A stretch of 64,000 nt of DNA from Tropicibacter naphthalenivorans. GTDB taxonomy: Bacteria; Pseudomonadota; Alphaproteobacteria; Rhodobacterales; Rhodobacteraceae. The stretch is taken from positions 306,417-370,416 of the forward strand of contig NZ_FWXX01000004.1 in the NCBI RefSeq assembly GCF_900176475.1. Reading direction: 5' to 3'. The notes under the pieces were generated by a model, which was not told the DNA's origin, did not search any database, and saw only the letters and a list, made by a program, of their open reading frames with translations. Positions 46,281 through 54,544 of the stretch are shown here, in pieces. How positions within the stretch are numbered: the first letter of the stretch is position 1; each line of letters opens with the position of its first letter. The translations under genes and the position numbers were made by a program.

Positions 46281-46309
46281 AAAAAGGGCCGAGCGTTTGC
46301 CCGGCCCTA
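46281..46309 (-). terminator. Intrinsic terminator after the MBL-fold gene
   Basis: AGGGCCGGGC pairs with GCTCGGCCCT (one G-U-like mismatch pair) and is followed by TTTTTC on the minus strand, 23 bases past the stop. It separates the MBL gene from the P450 pair. Confidence 0.8.
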
Positions 46310-46331
46310 TGTCTGGTCTCGGATCGTGGGT

Positions 46332-47120
46332 TTAGCCCAGCTCGCCCGGTTTGTACCAACCGCCCATCTGGACCTGCGAAGCGTCCCCGACCAGTTCGGC
46401 GAAATGCGCCGGGTCTTGGGTGCCCCCGTCGCGGCCGCGGTAGTGGTAGGGGTAAACGTAGGTCGGCTTGAACGCCTTGACCGCGTCGGCGGCGGCTTCG
46501 GCGGGCATGGTGAACGGCAGGTTCATGCAGACAAAAGCAAGGTCCACATCGGTCAGGGCGCGCATTTCCGGGATGTCCTCGGTGTCGCCCGAGACGTAGA
46601 TCTTGAAGTCGCCCATGGTCAGCACATAGCCGTTGTCGCGCCCCTGCGGGTGGAAATTTGTCCGCCCTTCCGAGGTGTTATAGGCCGGGATCGCGTCGAT
46701 GGTGACCTCGCCCCAAGCGTGGCTGTCGCCGTTGGCCATGGACAGCGCCTTGGCCTTGAGCGGCTCGGCCAGCATATCGTGCACGGCAGGGTTGGTGATC
46801 AGCGCGGTGTCCTCGCCAACGACGGCGGCCAGCACGTCCGCGTTGTAGTGGTCGCCATGCTCGTGGGTCACAAGCACCAGATCGGCGCTGGGGAAGCCGT
46901 CGTAATCTGCCGCCGCGCCGACCGGGTCGACGTAGATCACACCCTTGGGCGTTTCCAGCACGATAGAGGCGTGGTGGACAGGATGCACCGTCACCGGGCC
47001 CATGGCGGTCTCGAACATGTCGCCGCCGCCATGCGCCGCCGCGCGGGCCTTGAAGGGCATAAAGGTCACCGCCCCGGCCGCCGCCGCGCAGGTCAGAAAG
47101 GTCCGTCTGGTCTGTGTCAT
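46332..47120 (-). CDS. Exported metallo-beta-lactamase-fold hydrolase (Tat substrate)
   Basis: A 262-residue UlaG-like MBL-fold protein. The N-terminus has a twin-arginine signal (TRRTFLTC, hydrophobic stretch, AxA cleavage site near residue 27), so it is exported folded. Metal-binding motif THEHGDHYN (HxHxDH, about 85-93), further ligands Asp in VSGDTEDI and His in YPYHYRG. A periplasmic zinc hydrolase is expected; the substrate is unknown. The ATG at 47120 gives the Tat signal directly. It is divergent from the RhlE helicase gene. Confidence 0.88.
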   Translation of the reverse strand: MTQTRRTFLTCAAAAGAVTFMPFKARAAAHGGGDMFETAMGPVTVHPVHHASIVLETPKGVIYVDPVGAAADYDGFPSADLVLVTHEHGDHYNADVLAAVVGEDTALITNPAVHDMLAEPLKAKALSMANGDSHAWGEVTIDAIPAYNTSEGRTNFHPQGRDNGYVLTMGDFKIYVSGDTEDIPEMRALTDVDLAFVCMNLPFTMPAEAAADAVKAFKPTYVYPYHYRGRDGGTQDPAHFAELVGDASQVQMGGWYKPGELG

Positions 47121-47460
47121 TTCCGTCTTCTCCCCTATTGGTTGCGACGAAAGGTAGCGCGCCGCTCTGCCCCGGCAAATCCCCGTCGCATTTTCGTGAT
47201 CAACGCGCGGACCTTGACTCTGCGGCGCAGCGTGGCTATGTGCAGGGCTCTGCCTTGCCCGTCGCGTGACCGGGCCTGCGGTGCCATCGCCCGCGGCAGA
47301 CATGAAACTCCCAGGTTCTCTTCACGCACGGGCCTAACGTCAGAGCGGCGAGCATGGCATCCGGCCACCCCGCGCGTCTTGACGTCACCCTGAGCGTTCC
47401 CCCGCCCCAGATGCGGGCCGCTTTGCGCGAGCGTTTGTCTCGCCACAAAGGATATCTTCT
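47121..47460. other. 340-base divergent intergenic region
   Basis: No credible gene was found between the MBL-fold gene (minus) and the RhlE gene (plus). It holds the RhlE promoter (47214-47242) and a leader of about 210 bases for that mRNA. Short overlapping frames here show no family pattern or ribosome site. Confidence 0.6.
47214..47242 (+). promoter_or_regulatory. Promoter of the RhlE-like helicase gene
   Basis: TTGACT, a 17-base spacer and TATGTG on the plus strand, about 220 bases upstream of the start codon. It predicts a long 5' leader, as often seen for DEAD-box helicases induced by cold. Confidence 0.5.
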
Positions 47461-48759
47461 TTGGATTTTACCGAACTCGGCCTTCCGGCCAAACTCGTCT
47501 CGAACCTCACTGAAATGGGTCTCGTGGACCCGACCCCCATTCAGGTCAAAGCCATCCCCCACGCGCTTGAAGGGCGCGACGTCATGGGGCTGGCGCAAAC
47601 CGGCACGGGTAAGACCGCGTCCTTTGGTCTGCCGATGCTGGCGCAGCTGATGCGCACCGAAGGCAAACCGGCCCCGAAAACCGTGCGCGGGCTGATCCTT
47701 GCGCCGACGCGCGAGCTGGCCAAGCAGATCGCCGACAACCTGATGGCCTATGCCGCTGGCACCTCTGTGCGCGTTGGTCTGGTGGTGGGCGGCGCATCGC
47801 TGAACGCGCAGGCCAAACGCCTAGAGCGCGGCACCGGCCTGCTGGTCGCCACGCCCGGTCGTCTTATCGACCTGATGGAGCGCCGCGCCGTGCGTCTGGA
47901 CAAGACCCAGTTCCTCGTGCTGGACGAAGCGGACCAGATGCTGGACCTCGGCTTTATCCACGCGCTGCGCCAGATCGCCAAGGTCTTGCCGACCGAGCGT
48001 CAGACCATGCTGTTTTCGGCCACCATGCCCAAACACATGAACGAGCTGGCCCAAGCCTATCTGACCGATCCGATTCGCGTGGAAACCGCCCCTCCGGGCA
48101 AGCCCGCCGACAAGATCCGCCAGTCGGTGCATTTCATCGAGCAGGGGGACAAGGCCCGCCTGCTGGTCGATCACCTCGACACGCACCGCGACCAGGCCGC
48201 CGTGGTCTTTGCCCGCACCAAGCATGGCGCGGAAAAGCTGATGAAGTCCTTGGTGGCCAAGGGTTTTGCCGCTGTCTCCGTGCATGGCAACAAGTCGCAA
48301 GGCCAGCGCGAGCGCGCGATCAAGGCCTTCCGCGCCGGTGAGATGACCGTGCTCGTGGCAACCGACGTGGCGGCGCGGGGTCTGGACATTCCGGACGTGC
48401 GCTATGTCTACAACTACGATCTGCCGAACGTGGCCGACAACTATGTGCACCGCATTGGCCGCACCGCCCGTGCGGGCCGCGATGGCACCGCCGTGGCTTT
48501 CTGCTCGCCCGACGAGATGGGCGAGTTCAAGGCGATTCAAAAGCTGCTGAAGAAAGACATCGACGTTGCGGGCGGTCAGCCCTGGCCCGGCAACGGCAAC
48601 GCCAAGGCGCTGAACGGCGGCGGACGTGGTCGCGGCGGCAAGCCCGGCGGTGGCGGCAAGCCGAACGGTGGCGGCGGTGGCCGTGGTGGGCAGCAGCGCC
48701 GTGGTGGCGGCGGTGGCAACGGCGGCGGTGGTCGCAAGCGTCAACGCCGCGCAGCATAA
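47461..48759 (+). CDS. rhlE: DEAD-box RNA helicase, RhlE-like
   Basis: A 432-residue ATP-dependent RNA helicase. Motif Q PTPIQVKAIP, Walker A AQTGTGKT (about 44-51), motif II VLDEADQMLD, SAT motif, and motif VI HRIGRTARAGRDG are intact. The C-terminal ~60 residues are a Gly/Arg/Lys-rich tail that binds RNA. The start is TTG at 47461, supported by AAAGGA 8 bases upstream. It is opposite in orientation to the ribosomal genes around it, a natural partner for ribosome assembly or RNA decay. It is followed by a terminator. Confidence 0.92.
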   Translation: MDFTELGLPAKLVSNLTEMGLVDPTPIQVKAIPHALEGRDVMGLAQTGTGKTASFGLPMLAQLMRTEGKPAPKTVRGLILAPTRELAKQIADNLMAYAAGTSVRVGLVVGGASLNAQAKRLERGTGLLVATPGRLIDLMERRAVRLDKTQFLVLDEADQMLDLGFIHALRQIAKVLPTERQTMLFSATMPKHMNELAQAYLTDPIRVETAPPGKPADKIRQSVHFIEQGDKARLLVDHLDTHRDQAAVVFARTKHGAEKLMKSLVAKGFAAVSVHGNKSQGQRERAIKAFRAGEMTVLVATDVAARGLDIPDVRYVYNYDLPNVADNYVHRIGRTARAGRDGTAVAFCSPDEMGEFKAIQKLLKKDIDVAGGQPWPGNGNAKALNGGGRGRGGKPGGGGKPNGGGGGRGGQQRRGGGGGNGGGGRKRQRRAA

Positions 48760-48775
48760 AGCTTCATACGAAATC

Positions 48776-48797
48776 GGGCCCCTCGGGGCCCTTTTTT
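48776..48797 (+). terminator. Intrinsic terminator after rhlE
   Basis: GGGCCCCTCGGGGCCC folds to a tight GC stem followed by TTTTTT, 17 bases past the rhlE stop. Confidence 0.9.
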
Positions 48798-48836
48798 GTG
48801 CCTCCTGAGTGCCCTGCCCTTCCAGCGATAGAAACG

Positions 48837-48869
48837 AAAAACGCCGCCTCATTGCTGAGACGGCGTTTC
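48837..48869 (-). terminator. Intrinsic terminator after rpmD
   Basis: On the minus strand ACGCCGTCTCA pairs with TGAGGCGGCGT around a 4-5-base loop, followed by TTTTCG. It lies 36 bases past the rpmD stop and ends the spc block before the inserted genes. Confidence 0.88.
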
Positions 48870-48904
48870 TATCTTGTCAGGGTGACGCTTCACCCGAAAG
48901 ATGC

Positions 48905-49090
48905 TTACTCGCGCTCTTCGATGATCTCGACGAGGTGCGGGATCGAACGGACCATGCCGCGGATCGAGGGGGTGTCCTCGAGCTCACGGGTCTTGTGCAT
49001 CTTGTTCAGGCCCAAACCGATCAGGGTCTGGCGCTGCTTGGCGGGGCGACGGATCGGGGAGCCGATCTGCTTAACAACGATAGTAGCCAT
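48905..49090 (-). CDS. rpmD: 50S ribosomal protein L30
   Basis: A 61-residue protein with [18 protein letters not shown], then [20 protein letters not shown], the diagnostic L30 pattern. The ATG at 49090 is preferred over a longer frame. It is the last gene of its block, followed by a terminator; L15, its usual neighbour, is 5.2 kb further on. Confidence 0.97.
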   Translation of the reverse strand: MATIVVKQIGSPIRRPAKQRQTLIGLGLNKMHKTRELEDTPSIRGMVRSIPHLVEIIEERE

Positions 49091-49095
49091 GTGAA

Positions 49096-49659
49096 TCAAG
49101 CCTCTTCGGTTGCGGGTGCATCATCGCGCTTGGGCAGAATGTCGGCGACTTTCTTGCCACGGCGCTGAGCCACCTGACGCGGGGACTGCTGGTTACGCAG
49201 ACCGTCCAGCGTTGCGTGGATCATTGCGTAGGGGTTCTGCGAACCGGTCGACTTGGCGACAACGTCCTGAACGCCCAGCATTTCGAACACGGCACGCATC
49301 GGACCACCGGCGATGATACCAGTACCGGTCGGCGCGGTGCGCATGGTGACCTTACCGGCGCCAGCGTGACCTTTCACGTCGTGGTGCAGGGTGCGGCCTT
49401 CTTTGAGCGGCACGCGGATCATGTTGCGCTTGGCCTGCTCGGTCGCCTTACGGATGGCTTCGGGCACTTCTTTCGCTTTACCCTTGCCAAAGCCGACGCG
49501 GCCTTTTTGGTCGCCAACCACCACGAGGGCTGCGAAGCCAAAGCGCTTACCACCCTTGACGGTCTTGGACACACGGTTGATCGCAACCAAGCGATCTGCG
49601 AATTCCGGTGCTTCCTCGCGTTCGCGACGGTTGCCCCGGCGGTTTTCACGTTCTGCCAT
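49096..49659 (-). CDS. rpsE: 30S ribosomal protein S5
   Basis: A 187-residue protein involved in decoding accuracy and helicase-like mRNA entry. The basic, Arg/Glu-rich start precedes the double-stranded RNA-binding core [19 protein letters not shown] and [20 protein letters not shown], then [19 protein letters not shown]. Its ATG at 49659 has a good ribosome site. It is separated from rplR by 144 bases that include an intrinsic terminator. Confidence 0.97.
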   Translation of the reverse strand: MAERENRRGNRREREEAPEFADRLVAINRVSKTVKGGKRFGFAALVVVGDQKGRVGFGKGKAKEVPEAIRKATEQAKRNMIRVPLKEGRTLHHDVKGHAGAGKVTMRTAPTGTGIIAGGPMRAVFEMLGVQDVVAKSTGSQNPYAMIHATLDGLRNQQSPRQVAQRRGKKVADILPKRDDAPATEEA

Positions 49660-49756
49660 TTGGCATTTCCTTTTCAGATTGGTGCCCAAGAGCACCGAGT
49701 TTTTCCAATCCAAGTGAAGCCAAGGCTTCCCGGATCATCGAGGCATCTCTGCCTGC

Positions 49757-49784
49757 AAAAAGGTGCGCCCCGCAAGGCGCACCC
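49757..49784 (-). terminator. Intrinsic terminator/attenuator between rplR and rpsE
   Basis: On the minus strand GGTGCGCC pairs with GGCGCACC around a 6-base loop, followed by TTTTT. It lies 20 bases past the rplR stop, inside what is normally a continuous operon. A clear promoter for rpsE was not found, so partial read-through may supply rpsE and rpmD. Confidence 0.8.
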
Positions 49785-49803
49785 CTCAAACAACCGAAGT
49801 TGC

Positions 49804-50163
49804 TTAGATCTTCAGACCACCTTCACGCGCAGCGTCGGCCAGAGCCTTCACCTTGCCGTGGAACAGGAAGCCACCGCGATCGAAATACGCGGCCTCGACG
49901 CCGGCTGCCTTGGCACGCTCTGCGATTGCAGCGCCCACTTTTGCAGCGGCTTCGACGTTGTTCTTGCCAACAACACCCAGCGACGGCTCGAGGGTCGAGG
50001 CTGCGGCGAGGGTCTTGCCCGCCACGTCGTCGATGAGCTGCACCGAGATGTTCTTATTCGAACGGTGAACCGAAAGGCGAACGCGACCGGCGTTGACCTT
50101 GCGAAGCTTGTTCCGGACGCGCATGCGGCGCTTTTGGAACAGTACACGTTTGCTGTTTGCCAT
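49804..50163 (-). CDS. rplR: 50S ribosomal protein L18
   Basis: A 119-residue protein that binds 5S rRNA together with L5. The basic start [20 protein letters not shown] and the core [20 protein letters not shown] with [20 protein letters not shown] near the end are diagnostic. It follows rplF by 12 bases and ends before a terminator. Confidence 0.97.
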   Translation of the reverse strand: MANSKRVLFQKRRMRVRNKLRKVNAGRVRLSVHRSNKNISVQLIDDVAGKTLAAASTLEPSLGVVGKNNVEAAAKVGAAIAERAKAAGVEAAYFDRGGFLFHGKVKALADAAREGGLKI

Positions 50164-50175
50164 TGCCTTGCGTCC

Positions 50176-50709
50176 TTACTTCTTCTTGCCTTCTTTGCGG
50201 AAGATGAATTCGTCTTTGTAACGAATGCCCTTGCCTTTGTAAGGCTCGGGGCGACGCCAATCACGAATGTTCGCCGCAACCTGACCAACCTGCTGAGCGT
50301 CATGGCCTTCGACCACGATTTCAGTCTGCTTGGGGCAAGTGATGGTGATCCCTGCCGGAATGGCAAAGTCCACATCATGCGAGTAACCGAGGTTCAGCTT
50401 GAGGGTGTTGCCCTGCAGAGCTGCACGGTAACCAACGCCGTGGATTTCCAGTTCCTTTTTAAAGGTGTTCTGGACGCCGTGCACCAGGTTCGCAACCATC
50501 GTGCGGGACATGCCCCACTGCTGGCGTGCGCGCTTGGACTTGCCACGCGGGGTGACAGCAACAGCGTTGTCTTCGACGGTGATGGTGACGTCATCGGTCG
50601 CCGTGAAGGTCTGGGCGCCTTTCGGGCCCTTCACTTCGATGGTCTGACCAGAGACAGAGGCGGTCACACCCGAGGGCAGTTCGACCGGCTTCTTACCAAT
50701 ACGAGACAT
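50176..50709 (-). CDS. rplF: 50S ribosomal protein L6
   Basis: A 177-residue two-domain protein near the factor-binding site. [20 protein letters not shown], then [20 protein letters not shown] and the end motif [20 protein letters not shown] confirm L6. It lies between rpsH and rplR. Confidence 0.98.
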   Translation of the reverse strand: MSRIGKKPVELPSGVTASVSGQTIEVKGPKGAQTFTATDDVTITVEDNAVAVTPRGKSKRARQQWGMSRTMVANLVHGVQNTFKKELEIHGVGYRAALQGNTLKLNLGYSHDVDFAIPAGITITCPKQTEIVVEGHDAQQVGQVAANIRDWRRPEPYKGKGIRYKDEFIFRKEGKKK

Positions 50710-50721
50710 TGTCAGGCCTCC

Positions 50722-51114
50722 TTAGAATACGGTGCAGAGCACTTCGCCGCCGATGTTGGCTGCGCGCGCTTTGGCATCCGACATCACGCCCTGAGACGTG
50801 CTGACAATCGACACGCCCAGACCCTGACGGACCTGCGGAATGTCACTGACGCCCATGTAGACGCGACGGCCGGGCTTGGAAACGCGCTTGACTTCGCGGA
50901 TCACCGGGGTGCCCTCGTAGTACTTCAGTGCGATTTCAAGCGTCGGGTGACCGCGCTCATCGGTGCCTTTTTCGTAACCACGGATGTAGCCTTCGTCCGC
51001 GAGCACATCCAGAACCCAAGCGCGCAGCTTGGAGGCCGGGGTGGACACGGTGGACTTGCCACGCATCTGAGAGTTACGGATACGGGTGAGCATATCGCCG
51101 ATAGGATCGTTCAT
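50722..51114 (-). CDS. rpsH: 30S ribosomal protein S8
   Basis: A 130-residue primary 16S rRNA-binding protein, which in E. coli also represses the spc operon. [20 protein letters not shown] and the C-terminal [20 protein letters not shown] are typical. It follows rpsN by 13 bases. Confidence 0.98.
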   Translation of the reverse strand: MNDPIGDMLTRIRNSQMRGKSTVSTPASKLRAWVLDVLADEGYIRGYEKGTDERGHPTLEIALKYYEGTPVIREVKRVSKPGRRVYMGVSDIPQVRQGLGVSIVSTSQGVMSDAKARAANIGGEVLCTVF

Positions 51115-51127
51115 CTTATACCCTCCC

Positions 51128-51433
51128 TTACCAGCTGGATTTCACGACGCCGGGCAGCAGACCGTTCGAGCCCAGCTCACGCAGCATGATACGCGAGATG
51201 CGCAGCTTGCGGTAGTAGGCGTGCGGACGGCCAGTCAGCTGGCAACGGTTGTGCAGACGGCTGGGCGCAGAGTTGCGCGGCAGCTTTGCAAGCTTCAGGC
51301 GCGCCTTGAAGCGCTCTTCCATCGGCTTGGATTCGTCGTTTGCGATCTCTTTCAGCGCGGCACGCTTGTCGGCGTACTTTGCCACCAGACGCTGGCGCTT
51401 CTTCTCGCGCTCGATCATGGATTTTTTGGCCAT
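51128..51433 (-). CDS. rpsN: 30S ribosomal protein S14
   Basis: A 101-residue long-form S14 (no zinc-binding CxxC pairs), with [20 protein letters not shown] near the C-terminus. The long form matches other alphaproteobacteria. It lies between rplE and rpsH. Confidence 0.97.
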   Translation of the reverse strand: MAKKSMIEREKKRQRLVAKYADKRAALKEIANDESKPMEERFKARLKLAKLPRNSAPSRLHNRCQLTGRPHAYYRKLRISRIMLRELGSNGLLPGVVKSSW

Positions 51434-51445
51434 GTCTCTCGCTCC

Positions 51446-52024
51446 TTACGCGTTGAACGGCATGTTGAAATGCTTCAACAGCGCCTTGGCTTGAGCGTCG
51501 GCGGAGTGGTCCCCGTATGCCTTCGCGTTCGTGGTGATGATGATGTCCATACCCCAGACTTCGTCGACCTTGTCGAACTCGATCTCGGGGAACACGATGT
51601 GCTCTTTCAGACCCATGGCAAAGTTGCCACGGCCATCGAATGCCGGTTTCACGCCGCGGAAGTCACGGATGCGGGGCATCGCGATCGTCACGAGACGGTC
51701 AAGGAATTCGTACATGCGCACATCACGAAGGGTCACCTTCGCACCGATGATCATGCCTTCACGCAGGCGGAACGGCGCGTGGCTGTTCTTTGCCTTGGTG
51801 CCGACGGCCTGCTGGCCGGCGATCTTGGTCAGATCTTCGATGGCGGATTTCGCCTTCTTGGAATCACGGACAGCCTCTGCACCGCAGCCGATGTTCAGGA
51901 CGATCTTGTCCAGACGCGGGATCTGCATGTCGTTGGTGTAGCCAAACTCTTCCTTCATCGCTGCCTTGATGGAGTCAGCGTAGGTCGATTTGAGGCGCGG
52001 GGTGTAGTTTGCAGCGTCAAGCAT
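51446..52024 (-). CDS. rplE: 50S ribosomal protein L5
   Basis: A 192-residue 5S rRNA-binding protein. Key segments: [37 protein letters not shown] region, and [20 protein letters not shown]. The start overlaps the rplX stop by one base. About 10 residues longer at the N-terminus than E. coli L5, as expected in this group. Confidence 0.97.
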   Translation of the reverse strand: MLDAANYTPRLKSTYADSIKAAMKEEFGYTNDMQIPRLDKIVLNIGCGAEAVRDSKKAKSAIEDLTKIAGQQAVGTKAKNSHAPFRLREGMIIGAKVTLRDVRMYEFLDRLVTIAMPRIRDFRGVKPAFDGRGNFAMGLKEHIVFPEIEFDKVDEVWGMDIIITTNAKAYGDHSADAQAKALLKHFNMPFNA

Positions 52025-52329
52025 CAGATCACGTCCCCAGTGGTTTTGGCGAAGCGCACTTTCTTGCCGTCTTCCATGCGGAAGCCAACACGCGATGCTT
52101 TGCCGTTTGCGTCGACGATGGCCAGGTTGGACAGGTCGATCGGAAGCGCCTTGGGCATGCGGCCACCTTGGGTGGTCTGCGACTGGCGCACGTGACGGAT
52201 GGCGACGTTGATGCCTTCGACCACGGCCTTGCCGGCCTTGGGGTCAACGGACTGGATTTCGCCGGTCTTGCCCTTGTCCTTGCCGGACAGAACGATGACC
52301 TTGTCACCTTTTTTCAGCTTGGCAGCCAT
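52024..52329 (-). CDS. rplX: 50S ribosomal protein L24
   Basis: A 101-residue early assembly protein with a KOW domain: [20 protein letters not shown] at the N-terminus. [16 protein letters not shown] follows. It overlaps the rplN stop by one base and rplE by one base. Confidence 0.97.
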   Translation of the reverse strand: MAAKLKKGDKVIVLSGKDKGKTGEIQSVDPKAGKAVVEGINVAIRHVRQSQTTQGGRMPKALPIDLSNLAIVDANGKASRVGFRMEDGKKVRFAKTTGDVI

Positions 52330-52697
52330 TAGAGCACCTCCGGAGCGAGCGAGATGATCTTCATGAAGTTCTTGGAGCGCAGCTCGCGAACAACCGGCCC
52401 GAAGATACGGGTGCCGACCGGCTCATTCGAGTTGTTCAGAATGACGGCAGCGTTACGGTCGAAGCGAATGGCGGTGCCATCTTCACGACGAACTTCTTTG
52501 GCGGTGCGCACGACGACGGCCTTGCGGACGTCACCCTTTTTCACGCGACCACGCGGAATTGCTTCCTTGACCGACACCACGATGATGTCGCCCACGGATG
52601 CATAACGACGGTGCGAACCGCCGAGGACCTTGATGCACTGAACTTTCCGGGCACCGGAGTTGTCAGCAACATCCAGATTGGTCTGCATCTGGATCAT
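52329..52697 (-). CDS. rplN: 50S ribosomal protein L14
   Basis: A 122-residue beta-barrel protein at the subunit interface. [40 protein letters not shown] and [20 protein letters not shown] are diagnostic. A 115-base gap with structured RNA potential separates it from rpsQ. Confidence 0.98.
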   Translation of the reverse strand: MIQMQTNLDVADNSGARKVQCIKVLGGSHRRYASVGDIIVVSVKEAIPRGRVKKGDVRKAVVVRTAKEVRREDGTAIRFDRNAAVILNNSNEPVGTRIFGPVVRELRSKNFMKIISLAPEVL

Positions 52698-52751
52698 TTG
52701 GTTTCTCCCGACCTTTGGGGGTTGTTCTTATTCAGCCCCCCAGGGTTTCGA

Positions 52752-52767
52752 TGATGTTGGAACATCA
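52752..52767. other. 16-base palindrome in the rpsQ-rplN gap
   Basis: TGATGTTGGAACATCA is a perfect palindrome, and a GCCCCGGA/TCCGGGGC hairpin lies next to it (near 52784-52805). In a cluster where most gaps are under 15 bases, this 115-base gap may hold a regulatory RNA element or a binding site. Confidence 0.35.
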
Positions 52768-52812
52768 CCGCAGGAATAACGTCAGCCCCGGATGGACTCC
52801 GGGGCAGTCACA

Positions 52813-53043
52813 TTATTCTGCGATCACTTCCCAACGTTTCGTTTTCGACTTGGGTGCGCATTCGATGATGCGAACGGTATCGCCGACAGCGAACTTTTCC
52901 GCCTCGTCATGAGCGCGGTATTTCTTGGTACGCTTCACCGTCTTTTGCAGAACCGGGTGCTTGAAGCGACGCTCGACCAGAACGGTCACGGTCTGGCTGT
53001 TGGCATTCGAAGTGACGGTGCCGCTCAGGATACGCTTGGGCAT
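52813..53043 (-). CDS. rpsQ: 30S ribosomal protein S17
   Basis: A 76-residue primary assembly protein. [40 protein letters not shown] and [20 protein letters not shown] confirm S17. It follows rpmC by 4 bases. Confidence 0.98.
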   Translation of the reverse strand: MPKRILSGTVTSNANSQTVTVLVERRFKHPVLQKTVKRTKKYRAHDEAEKFAVGDTVRIIECAPKSKTKRWEVIAE

Positions 53044-53047
53044 GGTC

Positions 53048-53254
53048 TTACGCCTCCGACGCCGCAGCAGCGGCTTTCTGGTTCAGTACGGTGTTCACAC
53101 GGGCCACGTCACGCTTGACTTGGCGGACACGTGCGGTGTTCTCGAGCTGGCCGGTGGCCTGCTGGAAGCGCAAGTTGAAGGCTTCTTTCTTGAGAGCGAC
53201 AAGCTCTTCCCGGAGCTGATCCGGGGTCTTGTCGTGCAGTTCCTTGGCGTTCAT
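53048..53254 (-). CDS. rpmC: 50S ribosomal protein L29
   Basis: A 68-residue helical protein at the tunnel exit. [20 protein letters not shown], then [20 protein letters not shown], is typical. It is the first gene of its block: the upstream gene rplP is 1.3 kb away behind unrelated genes, and a good promoter lies 139 bases upstream. The ribosome site is a purine run (AAAGGAAAAGGAAAAGG). Confidence 0.97.
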   Translation of the reverse strand: MNAKELHDKTPDQLREELVALKKEAFNLRFQQATGQLENTARVRQVKRDVARVNTVLNQKAAAAASEA

Positions 53255-53392
53255 CGCCTTTTCCTTTTCCTTTCACCAGCAAGCTCCGGACGGTTGGTTC
53301 CGGGTTACCCGTGCACCTGGTGAGTTTCAGACAAAAAACGGCACCGGTGCGCGCAAGGCGCACTGATTCCGTCTCTACGTGCATGAGGGCCG

Positions 53393-53421
53393 TCTATAAG
53401 CCGGTGCTGCGAGTCTGGCAA
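53393..53421 (-). promoter_or_regulatory. Promoter of the rpmC-rplR block
   Basis: TTGCCA, a 17-base spacer and TATAGA on the minus strand. The 16 bases GCCCCTTGCCAGACTC around its -35 (53411-53426) recur identically at the rpsJ promoter (61155-61170). Confidence 0.75.
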
Positions 53422-53518
53422 GGGGCTTGATCACCCTTTTTTCATTGGCCCGGCAGAGTCTCGCCCGGCGGGATTTGGACCCGCGAAACCGCCGCACGAT
53501 CCGCCCCGAAATCGGCAT

Positions 53519-53546
53519 TTGACCAAGGCCCGGTAAGACTTAATTA
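53519..53546 (+). promoter_or_regulatory. Candidate promoter of the 65-residue gene
   Basis: TTGACC, a 16-base spacer and TAATTA on the plus strand, 45 bases upstream of an ATG that has GGGGAG at ribosome-site distance. Confidence 0.5.
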
Positions 53547-53590
53547 ACCGTTTCGAAGTTACCAAGCGTCAAGTTTTGGGGAGTGCTGAA

Positions 53591-53788
53591 ATGTCTGACA
53601 TTTTGCGGGATGCACCGGCGTGTCCAAAGGCCGCCGACTGCGGACGACGCGCCTACGCCGAGCGTTTGCGCACCTATATGGCGCAATTCCGCATGGCGGA
53701 TGCCGAGCGGCAGGATGGCTATGTCCAAAGCCTGCTTGAATGGTCCACCCATCCCGAGGACGAGTGCCCTACTCCCACTTGTAGTTAA
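53591..53788 (+). CDS. Small Cys-containing hypothetical protein (65 residues)
   Basis: A 65-residue protein starting MSDILRDAPACPKAADCGRR and ending CPTPTCS, with four Cys in two outer pairs (positions about 11, 17, 59, 64) around a helical, charged middle. No family was recognised. Support for its reality: a promoter-like element, GGGGAG ribosome site 7 bases before the ATG, and an isolated position on the strand opposite to the ribosomal genes. Its last 20 bases overlap the 3' end of the convergent 2OG-type gene. The Cys layout could bind metal or form disulfides; that is speculation. Confidence 0.5.
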   Translation: MSDILRDAPACPKAADCGRRAYAERLRTYMAQFRMADAERQDGYVQSLLEWSTHPEDECPTPTCS

Positions 53789-54389
53789 AGCTGACGCTGA
53801 TGCGGTCGTCTTCGGACATGTTCATGGGGACTTCGTGGCGCAGCCAGCTTTCCCACAGCAGAACGTCGCCCACGGCGGGCGCTTCGTAGACGAAGGCCTT
53901 GAGTTCTTCGCGACAGGCTTTGCGGCGGGTCGGCGCGGCCATCATAAAGCCCAGACGCGGGTCTTCGAGTTTCAGCGCAGATGCACCGTCGGGCATGGCC
54001 ACGTAGGTCGTGCCGGAAATCACTGAATGCGGGTGGATGTGCAGGCCGTGGTTGCCGCCTTCGGGCAGGATGTTGATCCACAGGTCTTCGAGCACCAGCT
54101 TCTTGTCCGCCAGTTCGAATTCGAGGTCTTCGGCAAAGGCGGCGACGTGCTGGTCCAGCGACTTGACCAGATCACCAAAGATCGGAAAGCGCCACGGCAG
54201 GTCGGTCAACGAGGCATAGGACGTGTAGCCCGGATAGCCCTCTTTTTCGCACCACTCCTGACCCGCCTCGTCATCCTCGGCGATGGAATAGCAAGACCCC
54301 TCCAGCTCGGACGCGTCGATGTCGGGACCGAATTCCGACAGGCGCGCGCGATACAGGCGGGTGGCAAAAAGCGAACGGATCGTGGCCAT
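53769..54389 (-). CDS. TIGR02466-type putative 2OG-Fe(II) oxygenase
   Basis: A 206-residue protein resembling the TIGR02466 family of putative 2-oxoglutarate/Fe(II)-dependent oxygenases. The likely metal ligands are in GGNHGLHIHPHSVISGT (HxH, about residues 116-132) and the distal His with a following Arg in WLRHEVPMNMSEDDRISVSF (about 184-203). Such proteins may hydroxylate proteins or small molecules; the target is unknown. The ATG at 54389 is chosen; the longer frame lacks a ribosome site. It lies in the gap between rplP and rpmC on the ribosomal strand, isolated by the rplP terminator. Confidence 0.8.
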   Translation of the reverse strand: MATIRSLFATRLYRARLSEFGPDIDASELEGSCYSIAEDDEAGQEWCEKEGYPGYTSYASLTDLPWRFPIFGDLVKSLDQHVAAFAEDLEFELADKKLVLEDLWINILPEGGNHGLHIHPHSVISGTTYVAMPDGASALKLEDPRLGFMMAAPTRRKACREELKAFVYEAPAVGDVLLWESWLRHEVPMNMSEDDRISVSFNYKWE

Positions 54390-54492
54390 GGGCTTGGCTC
54401 CTTTTGGCAAGGCTCGGCCCGCTTATGCGCCCAGCCCCCATTGATGCGCAAGAGGGCGGTTTGACGCCCGGCGCACCCAAACCATTAAAACG

Positions 54493-54523
54493 AAAAAGGC
54501 CCCCCGCACCTGGCGGGAGGCCC
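54493..54523 (-). terminator. Intrinsic terminator after rplP
   Basis: On the minus strand GGCCTCCCGC pairs with GCGGGGGGCC (one mismatch) and is followed by TTTTTCG, 22 bases past the rplP stop. It ends the rplB-rplP block. Confidence 0.88.
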
Positions 54524-54544
54524 TTAAATCACTCTCGAAGAAAC

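Larger units (their letters stand above)
53255..53590. other. Divergent promoter region between rpmC and the 65-residue gene
   Basis: These 336 bases hold no credible gene. They contain a minus-strand promoter for the rpmC block and a plus-strand promoter for the small gene at 53591, plus a leader of about 130 bases for rpmC. Confidence 0.6.
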
